Under the pieces are notes generated by a model. It searched no databases. It worked only from the letters and a program-made list of their open reading frames with translations, and was not told the origin of the DNA. Positions 40,770-50,029 of a stretch of 64,000 nt of DNA are shown here, piece after piece. How positions within the stretch are numbered: position 1 is the first letter of the stretch; each line of letters opens with the position of its first letter. The translations under genes and the position numbers were made by a program. Source of the DNA: Planctomycetota bacterium (GTDB lineage Bacteria; Planctomycetota; UBA1135; GCA-002686595); NCBI GenBank assembly GCA_002686265.1, contig NZBA01000050.1, positions 372,001-436,000 on the forward strand, in the 5' to 3' direction.

Positions 40770-42152
40770 TCAGTCGCCCGTGTAGCCGAGCGCCTCTAGC
40801 TGCTCGAGGGTGGCAGGGCGCACGCCGTCGACCTCTTTCCGCTCGTGGGCGGCCTGCTCCGTCGCGTCGTGCCACCTCAACGCGTACTCGGCCAGACGCC
40901 CGGAGAGCTCCGGGTGCTCGGCCGAGACGTCCGCCTGCTCCCTGGGATCGGCGCGGAACTCGTACAGCTGGACGCGCTTGGTCCGCCGGCTGATGAGCAT
41001 GTGGTGGCGGTCGGTCGCCACGGCGAGGCTCCGGCCGTAGAAGGGCGACTCGGAGACGGCGATCCGGTCCCCGGCCGGCGCGCGGCCACCGACGAGCGGG
41101 AGGAGGCTCTCGCCGTCGATGCCCTCCGGCGCTCGGAGACCGACGGCCTCCAGGAGGGTGGGCAGCACGTCGATCGACTCCACCACGGCATCCACCTCAA
41201 CGCCCTCGCGCTGTTCTGGGAGCTTGATCACGAGCGGGATGCGTGTCACCGGTGTGTGCAGCTTGTCGTGCATGACGCCGCCATGGTCGAGAAACTCCTC
41301 GCCGTGGTCGGAGAGGAAGACGATCAACGCGTCGTCGAAGAGCCCGCGCTCCCGTAGGCCGGCGAGGAACTCCCCCAGCCAAGTGTCCACGTATCGGATG
41401 CCGCCGTCGTAGAGGTCTACTAGGTAGGCGAGTTGCTCTTCCGTCAGGCTCGGGGGCTCCTCGCTGTTCCTGCCGTCCCAGACCCGCAGCATCTCCATGC
41501 CGCAGATCGCGCGGAACTCGGCGCTCGGCAGGGCACCATCAATGAAGAACATCGACTGATACGGCTCGGGCGAGCTCTCGTAGGGCGTGTGGACGTCGTA
41601 GCTGTGGATCAAGAGCAGGAAGGGCTCCTCGCCAGCAGCGTTCGCGTCCAACCACCCCTCGACCCGCGGCCCGATCTCGGCGAGGCCCCCCGCCCGGTCG
41701 TCGTAGAGGTCGAATCCCCGGCCCAGGCCGTACTCGGTGCTCATGTAACCGCCGTCCACGAAGGCGGCCGTCCGGTAGCCCGCCTCCCCGAGCATCTCCG
41801 CCAGGGGAACGACGGAGTCGGGCAGGGCCGACTCCACGGCGATGCGGCCGTGATGGGTCGGATACAGGCCGGTGAGGATCGAAGTCTGGGAGGGGATCGT
41901 GAACGGAGCCTGGGCGAAAGCCCACGAGAACGCCGTCGCCGCGGCGGCAAAGGCGTCGAAGCTCGGACTCGTCTCCCGCTCGTAGCCGTAGTGCCCGAGG
42001 TGGTCCGCCCGCAGGGTGTCGATGTCGATGATGATGATCGACCGCCCCGTCCCCAAGACGGGGCGGTCGAGCCAGTCCTCGCGCGTGGCCACGGCGAGGA
42101 TCGCCAGGCCGGCCAAGCCGAGCGCGCCGAGCAGGAATCCGATGCGCTTCAT
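40770..42152 (-). CDS. Sulfatase/alkaline-phosphatase-fold enzyme with Thr at the nucleophile position
   Basis: 460 residues with an N-terminal membrane anchor (about 5-22). Metal-site motifs of the alkaline-phosphatase superfamily are present (IIDIDTLRADHLG at about 41-53, and SDHGEEFLDHG). Where true sulfatases have C/S-x-P-S-R for formylglycine, this protein has Thr85-Ile-Pro-Ser-Gln followed by TSILTG. With no Cys or Ser and no Arg it cannot carry formylglycine. A Thr nucleophile, as in phosphoethanolamine and LTA-type transferases or phosphodiesterases, is more likely. Envelope-facing location is inferred. Confidence 0.85.
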   Translation of the reverse strand: MKRIGFLLGALGLAGLAILAVATREDWLDRPVLGTGRSIIIIDIDTLRADHLGHYGYERETSPSFDAFAAAATAFSWAFAQAPFTIPSQTSILTGLYPTHHGRIAVESALPDSVVPLAEMLGEAGYRTAAFVDGGYMSTEYGLGRGFDLYDDRAGGLAEIGPRVEGWLDANAAGEEPFLLLIHSYDVHTPYESSPEPYQSMFFIDGALPSAEFRAICGMEMLRVWDGRNSEEPPSLTEEQLAYLVDLYDGGIRYVDTWLGEFLAGLRERGLFDDALIVFLSDHGEEFLDHGGVMHDKLHTPVTRIPLVIKLPEQREGVEVDAVVESIDVLPTLLEAVGLRAPEGIDGESLLPLVGGRAPAGDRIAVSESPFYGRSLAVATDRHHMLISRRTKRVQLYEFRADPREQADVSAEHPELSGRLAEYALRWHDATEQAAHERKEVDGVRPATLEQLEALGYTGD

Positions 42153-42404
42153 GAGCTATCGTGTTCCGCGCTCGGGGCACCGGCGGGAGCGTTCCCTCGG
42201 TAGCATCTCGCCCAATCCTACCCGCGAGAGAGCGCCGGGGAGACGAAGACCGGCGCAATGGAACCGTGCGAGCCGTCCCATTCCATGCCGCTGCCTCCGC
42301 TTCGCACTCAGCGAACCTCGCGGTCGGGTTGGCGCGGCCGGCGCGCGCCCCTTGTCGCCAGAGCCGGCCTCCCGCGAGGTCCATCTCGCTCGACGCGCAC
42401 TCCT

Positions 42405-43142
42405 TCAGTCCAGCCCGGCGCCCTTGGCGCGGTAGTGGGCCCGCACGTCGCCGCGGCGCGCCGCTGCGAACAGGCGCGCGATACCCCCGCTCCAGGTGCG
42501 CCCGTGCTTGCCGGCCGCGGCGTACTCACGCTCCATCACGCTGTCGTGTTCGTCGATTGCATCGAGCAACTGCGCGTCATCGGGGTAGCGTCCCTCGAAG
42601 AACACGCCGGCCAGGGGGAGCCGCGGGCGAACGGGCGGCTCCTCCGCGGCCGGGCCCACGCACAGACCGAAGAGCGGCAGGACGTCCGCGGGCAGCTCCA
42701 GCAGGCGGTAGACCTCCCCGAGCCGGTTCCGCAGTCCGCCGATGAAGCACACGCCGAGGCCGGCGGCCTCGAAGCCCAGGGCGAGGTTCTGGGCGAACAG
42801 GACCGCGTCCATGACCGCCACGAGGAAATCGTCGAAGTTGGGTCCGAACTCCGCTCCGGTCCGCTCCACCACCAGCCGGTGCCTGCGCTGATCGGCACAC
42901 AGGACGAAGAACGCGGCGGCCTCCCCGACCTGCGCCTGACCGCCGCAGAGCTCCGCGAGACGCTCGCGCTCGCCACGGTCACGGACCCGGATCAGGGAGT
43001 AGGCCTGGACGTGGCTCGAGGTCGCCGCGCACTGGGCGGCCTTGACGCAGCGCGCCACCAGACCGTCCTCGACCTCCCCACCCGCGAAGCGCCGGATCGT
43101 CCGGTGCGCACGCAACAGTTCCAATAGCCCGGTCTCGTCCAT
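42405..43142 (-). CDS. NAD(P)H nitroreductase (NfsA/FRP-like)
   Basis: 245-residue flavoprotein. It has the N-terminal FMN-phosphate motif RAHRTIRRF, AAQCAATSSHVQAYS, a central NLALGFEAAGLGVCFIGG and a C-terminal lid region (REYAAAGKHGRTWSGGIARL), as in NfsA-type oxygen-insensitive nitroreductases and flavin reductases. The ATG at 43142 gives the NfsA length; upstream codons in the frame belong to the divergent promoter gap (92 bp) shared with the PEP-utiliser gene. Confidence 0.87.
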   Translation of the reverse strand: MDETGLLELLRAHRTIRRFAGGEVEDGLVARCVKAAQCAATSSHVQAYSLIRVRDRGERERLAELCGGQAQVGEAAAFFVLCADQRRHRLVVERTGAEFGPNFDDFLVAVMDAVLFAQNLALGFEAAGLGVCFIGGLRNRLGEVYRLLELPADVLPLFGLCVGPAAEEPPVRPRLPLAGVFFEGRYPDDAQLLDAIDEHDSVMEREYAAAGKHGRTWSGGIARLFAAARRGDVRAHYRAKGAGLD

Positions 43143-43234
43143 GTGCGCCAGGATAACGGCCGGGCGCCTGCCGCCACCGGACCTCTCCCCGGTCCCGTGG
43201 ACTCGATCCTCCCCAGCGGATAGGTTCCGACGCA

Positions 43235-45946
43235 ATGGGCGACGCCATCCTCTCCTTCCGCAGCCCGCCCGGGGCGCGAGCGTCGATGGGCGGCAAGGGG
43301 GCCGGCCTGTACGAGCTCGCCCACGGTGGGATGGCGGTGCCGGAGTGGTTCTGCGTCAGCGCCCAGGCCGCCGAGGAGCGCCTCGCCCCCGTCGCCCCGG
43401 AGATCGCGAGCATCCTCGCGGAGGTTGACTCCGGCGAACCCGAGCGCCTCGCGAAGGCCAGCGGAGGGCTCGTCGCCCTGGGCGCTGACGTACCACTCCC
43501 CGCGGCGACGCGGGAGGCGATCGAGGCGGCCCTCGCGGGCCTGGACGGAGAGCGCTTCGCCGTCCGCTCCTCCGCCGCCGGAGAGGACGGGGCGACCGAC
43601 TCCTTCGCGGGACAGCTCGCGACGTTCCTCCACGTCCCCCGCGACGAGGTTTGCGAGCGCGTCGCGGCCTGCCAGCTCTCCGCCTTCGCCCCGGCCGCCC
43701 TCGCCTACCGGCGACAGCGCGGGGCGGACCCGGGCGCCGTGGCCGTCATCGTCCAGGAGATGGTCACCAGCCGCTCTTCGGGAGTCCTGTTCACGGCCAA
43801 CCCCAACGGGAGCCTCGACGAGCTGGTCGTCGTGGCGGGCTGGGGCCTGGGGGAAGGCGTGGTCGGCGACGCGGTCGAGACCGACACCTTCCTCTATGAC
43901 CGCCTCACGGAGTCCTGGAGGGGCACCGTCCGCGAGAAGCGCAGCCGGATCGTCCTCGACGAGGAGAGCGGCGGCGGCACGCGCCGAGCCCAGCTCCCCC
44001 CGGACCTCGGCACGCGGCCGGTCCTCGGCGAGGAACAGCTGGAGGCCCTGCGCCAGGCCGCCGAGGAGATCGAGGCCCTGCACGGTCCGGCGCGGGACGT
44101 CGAGTGGGCCTTCGACCCCGACGGACGCCTCGCCATCACCCAGAGCCGGCCGATCACGACCCTGCCGCGCGGTGAGCTCTCGATCTTCGACAGCAGCAAC
44201 ATCGTCGAGAGTTACCCGGGCGTGACCTCGCCCTTGACCTTCTCCTACATCCGATGCGCCTACGCGCGCGTCTTCCGCGACATCGCCCGGCGCCTGGGGG
44301 TGGGACGGCGCGAGCGCGAACGCAACGACGACCTGTTCGAGAACATGCTCGGACACCTCGACGGGCGCGTGTACTACAACCTCGGGAGCTGGTATCGCCT
44401 GTTCCGCTTGGTCCCCTTCACCGGCGCCTACCTGGCGGTCTGGGAGGAGATGCTCGGGATCAAGAACCCGCGCCCGACCTCGGCGGGCACGCGACCCCTC
44501 GCCGCCGTGCGCGGCCTCCCGCGCGCCGCTCGCACCGCCGGCAGTCTGCTCTGGAACCTCGCCTTCCTCACGCCGGTCATGGAGCGCCTGCGCACACGCT
44601 TCGGCGGGATCGAGCGACGCTTCCGCGCCCTCTCCCTCGACGAGCTCGACAGCGTCGAGCTCGCCCGCCTCTACCGCTCCCTCTCGCTCGAGCTGATGGA
44701 CGGCTGGGACGTCACCCTGGTGAACGACGTCTACGCCATCGTCGGCTCGGGGCTGGTGCGAGCCGCGCTCGAGCGTGCCGGGGCCGAGGCCGACACCTTC
44801 GGCGCCCTGATGGCCGGCGACGAGGAGCTGGAGAGCGCCCTGCCCGCCCAGAGCCTCGCCCTGCTCGCCGACGCCGTGCGCTCGGACGCGCGGCTCGCCG
44901 AGGCCCTCGCCGAGGCGGCGGCACTGGACGGGGAGCCGGGCGGCGCCGGCGCCTTCCCCCACCACCCCGACTTCGCGCGCGGCTTCCAGGAGCACCTCGA
45001 ACGCTGGGGCGACCGGCACCTCGCCGAGCTGAAGCTCGAGTCCCCCAGCCTGCGCCACCACCCGCAACTGCTGGCCGGGCTGATCCTGCGCCAGGCCGAG
45101 AGCGGCCGCAGCGCCGGGGAAGCGCGGGATCACCGCCGGCGCCTGAGTGACGAAGCCCACGCCGAGGCCCGCCGCGCCTTCGCCCGCGCCCCCTCCCGAA
45201 GGGCACTGTTCGCCCTCGCCCTCTACATCGCGCGACGCTCGGTCCGCTATCGCGAGAGCTCGCGCATGGACCGTGCCCGCGGCTTCGGCATGATGCGCGA
45301 CCTGTTCCGTGCCATGGCCACCCACCTCGAGCGCGAGGGCGCCCTCGATTCGGCCGAGGACGTCTTCCACTTGACCGTCGACGAGCTGTTGGGCTTCGTC
45401 ACCGGGAGCGGCGTCGACCCGGACCTCCGTGGGATCGTCGAGCGCCGCCGCTCGGCGGGCCGAACCTGGCGGGCCGACGGCCCTACACGGGAGCGGCTGC
45501 GCTTCCGCGGCACGGTCGGCTCCCATCCGTCCCCCGCCCGCGCCGCCCCTGCGGCGCCCGCCGCCGGGGGTGGCGCCGGGGGCGGCGCCTCGACCGCGCC
45601 GCAGACCTTCGCCGGCACGGGCTGCTCGGCGGGCACGGTCACGGCCGAGGTCCTCGTCGTGCGCGATCCATCCGAAGCAACCGACACGGCCGGCAAGGTC
45701 CTCGTGGCCGAGATGACCGACCCCGGCTGGGTGTTCCTGATGATGTCCGCCGCTGCCCTGGTCGTCGAGCGCGGGAGCCTGCTCTCCCACACCGCCATCA
45801 TCGGCCGCGAGCTGGGCCTGCCGACGGTGGTCGGCGTCGAGCGCGCCTGCAGCGTCCTCTGCGACGGCGACCGCGTCGAGGTCGACGGCCGCAGCGGGGT
45901 CGTCCGCGTCCTCGGCCCGGACGATGCACGGGAGGGCGCTCCGTGA
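43235..45946 (+). CDS. PEP-synthase/rifampicin-phosphotransferase-like enzyme (copy 1)
   Basis: 903 residues. The N-terminal ATP-grasp domain (about 1-310) has KGAGLYEL, RSSAAGEDG (111-119) and QEMV. A central helical domain (about 315-760) follows. An Ala/Gly/Pro linker (about 765-797) leads to the swivelling PEP-utiliser domain with the phosphocarrier His852 in GSLLSHTAIIGRELGLPT. Relatives move the beta-phosphate of ATP to pyruvate (PpsA) or to an antibiotic hydroxyl (Rph) through that His. The PEP/pyruvate TIM barrel is missing, so the acceptor is not pyruvate and is probably an alcohol. First gene of the plus-strand arm; its stop overlaps the next start (GTGA). Confidence 0.88.
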   Translation: MGDAILSFRSPPGARASMGGKGAGLYELAHGGMAVPEWFCVSAQAAEERLAPVAPEIASILAEVDSGEPERLAKASGGLVALGADVPLPAATREAIEAALAGLDGERFAVRSSAAGEDGATDSFAGQLATFLHVPRDEVCERVAACQLSAFAPAALAYRRQRGADPGAVAVIVQEMVTSRSSGVLFTANPNGSLDELVVVAGWGLGEGVVGDAVETDTFLYDRLTESWRGTVREKRSRIVLDEESGGGTRRAQLPPDLGTRPVLGEEQLEALRQAAEEIEALHGPARDVEWAFDPDGRLAITQSRPITTLPRGELSIFDSSNIVESYPGVTSPLTFSYIRCAYARVFRDIARRLGVGRRERERNDDLFENMLGHLDGRVYYNLGSWYRLFRLVPFTGAYLAVWEEMLGIKNPRPTSAGTRPLAAVRGLPRAARTAGSLLWNLAFLTPVMERLRTRFGGIERRFRALSLDELDSVELARLYRSLSLELMDGWDVTLVNDVYAIVGSGLVRAALERAGAEADTFGALMAGDEELESALPAQSLALLADAVRSDARLAEALAEAAALDGEPGGAGAFPHHPDFARGFQEHLERWGDRHLAELKLESPSLRHHPQLLAGLILRQAESGRSAGEARDHRRRLSDEAHAEARRAFARAPSRRALFALALYIARRSVRYRESSRMDRARGFGMMRDLFRAMATHLEREGALDSAEDVFHLTVDELLGFVTGSGVDPDLRGIVERRRSAGRTWRADGPTRERLRFRGTVGSHPSPARAAPAAPAAGGGAGGGASTAPQTFAGTGCSAGTVTAEVLVVRDPSEATDTAGKVLVAEMTDPGWVFLMMSAAALVVERGSLLSHTAIIGRELGLPTVVGVERACSVLCDGDRVEVDGRSGVVRVLGPDDAREGAP

Positions 45947-46887
45947 CGCGCTGGAGGGGCATCGCGACGTTCCTGTGGGAGATGTGTCCGCCCCATCTCC
46001 TGCTTCCGGTGGGCGCGGCGCGCTTCTGCGCCGTCTACCTCGGCCTACAGGCCCTCGCCGGGCTCGAGCCCCTCGTCCTCGGCCTGCGGGCCGTCACCGG
46101 CACCGCCAGCCTGATCGGGTTCGTCGTCCTCGCCCGCGTCTACGACGAGCTCAAGGACGCCGACGCCGACCGCCGCCTGGCGGCCTCCGGAGACCCGCGC
46201 ACCGCCGACCGCCCCATCGTGCGCGGCATCGTCGACGAGAGCGACCTGCGCCTGCTGCGCAACGTCCTGATCGGCGCCCTGGTGGCCCTCCAGCTCCCGG
46301 GCGCGGCGCCCCTGCCGCTGTTCGGGTTCGCCGTCGCCCTGACCGTGTTCTGGCTCTCCTCGCACTGGTTCTTCTGGCCGGCGGTCCAGCGTCACCTGCT
46401 GCTGGCCCTGGTGACGACCAGTCCGCTCACCCTGTTCGTCCTGGCCTACGTCGCCACGCTCTTCGCCGCCGACTTCGGCGTCGAACACCTCGACGGATCG
46501 GCCGCCTTGCTGCTCGTCGGTCTGTACGCCCCGATGCTCGCCTGGGAGACCTCGCGCAAGATCCGCACCCCCGCCGACGAGACCGACTACGAGACCTACA
46601 CCCGCGCCGTCGGACCGCGCGCCGCCTTGGCCCTGCCGATCACCTTCACCCTGCTCGCCACCGGCATGCTGGCGACGGTCGCCGCGCGCGCCGGCCTGCC
46701 GCCGCCTTACTTCTGGGCCCTCGGCGGCGCCTGCACCCTGGTCGTCGGCGCCTGCCTGGCATTCGTGATCGCCCCCAGCCGCCGCCGCGCGCACCTGGAG
46801 CCTGTGACCCAGGGCTTCCTGGTCGTCGCCGACCTCGGCCTCGCGCTCGGCCTGGCGTCCACCTTCCCCCTCACCTGGGCAGGCTGA
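45943..46887 (+). CDS. UbiA-family prenyltransferase-like membrane protein
   Basis: 314 residues with eight or nine membrane helices. Two Asp-rich motifs fit UbiA prenyltransferases: DELKDADAD (68-76) and an acidic loop ETSRKIRTPADETDYET (about 201-217). The family uses them to bind Mg2+-diphosphate of a prenyl donor and attach it to an aromatic or glycerol-type acceptor in the membrane. The RPIVRG segment after motif 1 is also typical. The GTG start overlaps the previous stop by four bases. The acceptor is unknown; the context suggests a lipid. Confidence 0.82.
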   Translation: MTRWRGIATFLWEMCPPHLLLPVGAARFCAVYLGLQALAGLEPLVLGLRAVTGTASLIGFVVLARVYDELKDADADRRLAASGDPRTADRPIVRGIVDESDLRLLRNVLIGALVALQLPGAAPLPLFGFAVALTVFWLSSHWFFWPAVQRHLLLALVTTSPLTLFVLAYVATLFAADFGVEHLDGSAALLLVGLYAPMLAWETSRKIRTPADETDYETYTRAVGPRAALALPITFTLLATGMLATVAARAGLPPPYFWALGGACTLVVGACLAFVIAPSRRRAHLEPVTQGFLVVADLGLALGLASTFPLTWAG

Positions 46888-46892
46888 ATCCG

Positions 46893-48017
46893 GTGAGCGA
46901 CTCCGTCCGCGACGCCGCCTTCTTCGACCACGTGGGCTACGCCACGGTCTGGGAGGACGAGCGCTGCATCGACGAGGGCCTGCGGCCCCGACCCGGCGAC
47001 CGCGTGCTCTCGATCACCTCCGGCGGGGACTTCAGCCTGCAGTTCCTGCTCGCCGACGTCGCCTCGGTCCTCTCGGTCGATTTCAACCCGCGCCAGGACT
47101 TCCTGCTCGGCCTGAAGGTCGCCGCCCTCGCCGAGCTGTCCCACGACGAGTTGTGGCGGTTCTGCGGCCTGGAATCCTGCGGCGACCGCGCGGCCCTCCA
47201 CGCGCGCCTGCGCCACCGCCTGCCAGAGGACGCGCGCGAGTACTGGGACCGCCAGCGGGGTCCGATCGAACGCGGCTTCCTCTCCGGCGCGAAGCAGGAC
47301 CGCTTCCTGCATCGGGCGGGGGCGGTGATCACCGCCGTCCTCGGGCGGCGCGCCGTCGAACGCTACTTCGCCAGCGAGACCCTCGCCGAGCAGCGGGCCG
47401 CCATCGGGCCCAGCCTGCGCGGCCTGCCCTGGCGCGCTCTGGCCCGCGTGCTCTTCAGCCGCGCGGTCTTCAACCGCGCCTTCGACCGCGCCCACTTCCG
47501 CTACGCGACCCGCGAGCACCACCCGGCGAGCCTCCTGCGCGAGCAGGTCGAGGGCGTCTTCCTCGATCTTCCGGCACGGGAGAACTTCCCCTACCACTGG
47601 GCCTTCCGCCGCGGCTTCCGCGACCGCGAGCACTGCCCCGCCTGGCTGCGGGCCTCCGGCCACGACAACCTGCGCGACCGCCTAGGGCGGCTCACCTCGA
47701 CCGTGGCCGACCTCGAGAAGGTCCTCGAGGGCCTGCCCGACGGCTCCCTGGACTGCTTCCACTTCTCCAACGCCTTCGATTGGGTCAGCCCGACGCAGTT
47801 CCTCGTCCTCATGGGTGAGGTCGTGCGCGTCGCCCGTCCGGGGGCGCGCCTGTGCTACTGGACCAACCTGTTCAACACGCGCCGGGAGCTCGGCCTCGCC
47901 GTCGGGGCCCTGGGCGGAATCCGCGAGGAGCGCGAGCTCGCAGACCGCATCCACCGAGCCTCCCGCACCCCCGGCTACTCCTCCTGCACCGTGGGGACGA
48001 TCACCAAGGAGTGGTAG
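46893..48017 (+). CDS. BtaA-like (DUF3419) SAM:3-amino-3-carboxypropyl transferase
   Basis: 374 residues. The SAM-site block is VLSITSGGDFSLQFLLADV and VLSVDFNPRQ (about 36-68), the DUF3419 signature. In Rhodobacter BtaA this enzyme moves the 3-amino-3-carboxypropyl group of SAM to the diacylglycerol hydroxyl, the first step to betaine lipids. The C-terminal methyltransferase-like half (DGSLDCFHFSNAFDWVSP, GARLCYWTN) is also conserved. No BtaB N-methylase is beside it. The GTG at 46893 is five bases after the UbiA-like stop. The acceptor may be diacylglycerol or another lipid. Confidence 0.82.
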   Translation: MSDSVRDAAFFDHVGYATVWEDERCIDEGLRPRPGDRVLSITSGGDFSLQFLLADVASVLSVDFNPRQDFLLGLKVAALAELSHDELWRFCGLESCGDRAALHARLRHRLPEDAREYWDRQRGPIERGFLSGAKQDRFLHRAGAVITAVLGRRAVERYFASETLAEQRAAIGPSLRGLPWRALARVLFSRAVFNRAFDRAHFRYATREHHPASLLREQVEGVFLDLPARENFPYHWAFRRGFRDREHCPAWLRASGHDNLRDRLGRLTSTVADLEKVLEGLPDGSLDCFHFSNAFDWVSPTQFLVLMGEVVRVARPGARLCYWTNLFNTRRELGLAVGALGGIREERELADRIHRASRTPGYSSCTVGTITKEW

Positions 48018-48022
48018 AGCGG

Positions 48023-48937
48023 ATGGACGAGGGAACCGAGGGCGCCTACGTCGACCGCGAGAGCGGCGAGCTGTGCACTGAGCACGTCCACCAGAGCGGG
48101 CTCTTCCGGTGGCTGTACGCTTCGCGGACCGGGCGCGCGGTGCGGCGCTGGCTGACCGGATCGGGCCTCCTCCACCGCGCGGTCGGCCGGTTCGCCGATT
48201 CTCGGCCGTCGCGCCTGTGCATCCGGCGCTTCAGCACCGTCACCGGCGTGGACACCTCGGAGGTCCTGAAACCCGAGGGAGGCTTTCACAGCTTCAACGA
48301 GTTCTTCGCCCGCCGCCTGCGCCCGCAGTGCCGGCCACTCGACGCCGACCCCGAGGCGCTCGTCTCCCCCGGCGACGGCAAGCTGTTCGTCTCCGGCGAC
48401 TTGGGAAGCGGGGGACGGATCACGGTCAAGGGCTGCTCGTTCACGGCGGCCGAACTGCTCGCAGGAGCCGCCGACCCGACTCCCTACGCGGGGGGGAGCG
48501 CCGCCGTCCTGCGCCTGTACCTCCCCGACTACCACCGCATCCACTTCCCCGCCGACGGAGTCCCCGGTCAGGACCGCGAGATCCCCGGCCGCTACCTGTC
48601 GGTCACTCCCTTCCGCGGCAACGACGAGCCGTTCTACTTCCGAAACCACCGCGTCGTGAGCGTGCTCGACAGCCCCCGCTTCGGACCCCTAGCGATGGTC
48701 GAGATCGGGGGCTTTCTGATTTCCAGCGTGCGTCCCTTGTGCGCCCCGGGGCAACCCGTGCGGCGCGGCGACGAGAAGAGCCTGTTCGCCTTCGGAGGTT
48801 CGACCCTCGTCCTGTTGGCCGAGCCGGGGAGGGTGGTCTTCGACGCCGACCTCCGCGAGCACTCCGCGCGCGGCCTGGAAACCCGCGTGCGCCTGGGGAC
48901 GCGCATCGGCCTCGCGGGGCGCGCCGGCTCAGCGTAG
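48023..48937 (+). CDS. Phosphatidylserine-decarboxylase-like enzyme
   Basis: 304 residues of the pyruvoyl-dependent PSD family. SFNEFFARRLRP, VSPGDGKLF and YHRIHFPADG are present, and the C-terminal self-cleavage motif GGST has Ser260, which becomes the pyruvoyl group. Family members decarboxylate the alpha-amino acid head of phosphatidylserine to ethanolamine. Coming five bases after the BtaA-like gene, it may instead (or also) decarboxylate an aminocarboxypropyl head group. No pssA is in the window. Its 3' end overlaps that of the convergent acyltransferase gene by nine bases. Confidence 0.9.
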   Translation: MDEGTEGAYVDRESGELCTEHVHQSGLFRWLYASRTGRAVRRWLTGSGLLHRAVGRFADSRPSRLCIRRFSTVTGVDTSEVLKPEGGFHSFNEFFARRLRPQCRPLDADPEALVSPGDGKLFVSGDLGSGGRITVKGCSFTAAELLAGAADPTPYAGGSAAVLRLYLPDYHRIHFPADGVPGQDREIPGRYLSVTPFRGNDEPFYFRNHRVVSVLDSPRFGPLAMVEIGGFLISSVRPLCAPGQPVRRGDEKSLFAFGGSTLVLLAEPGRVVFDADLREHSARGLETRVRLGTRIGLAGRAGSA

Positions 48938-50029
48938 GTCCTTGGCGAAGACGGCGTAGGTCCGGTCGGGAGGGCCGGCGGCCGAGAGGATGCTGGGCCC
49001 GTCGCCGACGAGGGCGCCGGTGGCGTGGGCGTACCCTCCGCGGGAGCAGAGGTCGAGCCCGTGGGCCATGATCTCGTAGATGAGGTTCGTCTTGCGGTAA
49101 GGCTGAGTGACGCCGAAGACGAAGAACACGACCCGGTCTCGTGGATCCCGGGCCAGGGGGCCGAGTTCGCTCCCGTCGCCGTCGAGCTCGCAGAACGCAC
49201 GGGAGAGGTCCTGGTAGCCGAAGCTGAAGCCGGCGATCTCGCCCGTCTCCGGCACCTCCCAGCGGGTCAGGAACTCGGGGCGGGACAGGTCGAGGAGCGG
49301 CGCGAAGGCCTGGCGGAACTCGGGCAGGTCGATTCCGGCGCAGTGGTAGTTCTCGGCAAAGCACTCCATGATCATCGGGTGCAGGCGGTCGAGTTGCTCC
49401 CCCAACGAGGAGCTCGTCGCGTCGATCGCCCGGTACTCCCCCGCCCCCTCGCTCCGCCGGGTCAGGCCGGCGGCCACGGCGGCGCCGATCCCGCCGAGGA
49501 CCTCGCGGGGCAGGTCCCAGCTACGCCAGGTTGCGTGAGGCGCGTACCCGCCGGCCTCGACGAGGGCGCGATAGTAGGCGGGCGAGCGCGGCTCGCCGAG
49601 GAACGGCTCACGATCGAAGCCGTCGATCTGCAGGCGGTAGCCGCCGTAGACGCTGAGGTTCACCGGCCCGTGTACGACGCGGCGGCCCTCCCCCGCGAGC
49701 CAGGCCTCGGCCGCGGCGAAAAGGGCGGAGGCCACGGCGGTCTCGTCGACGGCCTCGAAGAAGCCGAAGTGCCCCGTGGCCTCGGCTGCCAGGCCCTCGT
49801 CAACCGAAGCGACGATGCGCCCGACGACCGCGCCGGAGCGCCGGCAGAGGAAGGGCTGCGCCCGGCCGTGGCGGAAGAACAGGTTCTCATCGGAGAGCTG
49901 GGCACGAACGCCCTCGCGCAGAGGCGGCACCCAACTGTGCTCCTCGCCGTAGATCCGCCAGGGGAGCTCGATGAACTCCTCCAGGTCCGCTCCCGCTCGC
50001 TCGATCGCGGTGACTTCGAGTCCTTCCAC
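48929..50029 (-). CDS. GNAT-superfamily N-acyltransferase (YghO-like)
   Basis: 366 residues. The N-terminal part (FIELPWRIYGEEHSWVPPLR, then FFRHGRAQPFLCRRSGAVVGRI) is typical of the YghO-like group. The C-terminal GNAT fold includes FFVFGVTQPYRKTNLIYEI as the acyl-CoA/ACP pyrophosphate site. Proteins of this wide group have been linked to N-acylation in lipid pathways, so an amino-lipid acceptor is plausible. The GTG at 50029 overlaps the upstream TAG by one base (TAGTG) and has a perfect AGGAGG seven bases before it. Last gene of the minus arm. Confidence 0.8.
   Translation of the reverse strand: MEGLEVTAIERAGADLEEFIELPWRIYGEEHSWVPPLREGVRAQLSDENLFFRHGRAQPFLCRRSGAVVGRIVASVDEGLAAEATGHFGFFEAVDETAVASALFAAAEAWLAGEGRRVVHGPVNLSVYGGYRLQIDGFDREPFLGEPRSPAYYRALVEAGGYAPHATWRSWDLPREVLGGIGAAVAAGLTRRSEGAGEYRAIDATSSSLGEQLDRLHPMIMECFAENYHCAGIDLPEFRQAFAPLLDLSRPEFLTRWEVPETGEIAGFSFGYQDLSRAFCELDGDGSELGPLARDPRDRVVFFVFGVTQPYRKTNLIYEIMAHGLDLCSRGGYAHATGALVGDGPSILSAAGPPDRTYAVFAKDLR

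Noticed and set aside
42992-45790. 932-codon minus-strand frame opposite the PEP-utiliser
   Set aside because: Shadow of the 903-residue plus-strand gene, which has intact ATP-grasp and swivel motifs.
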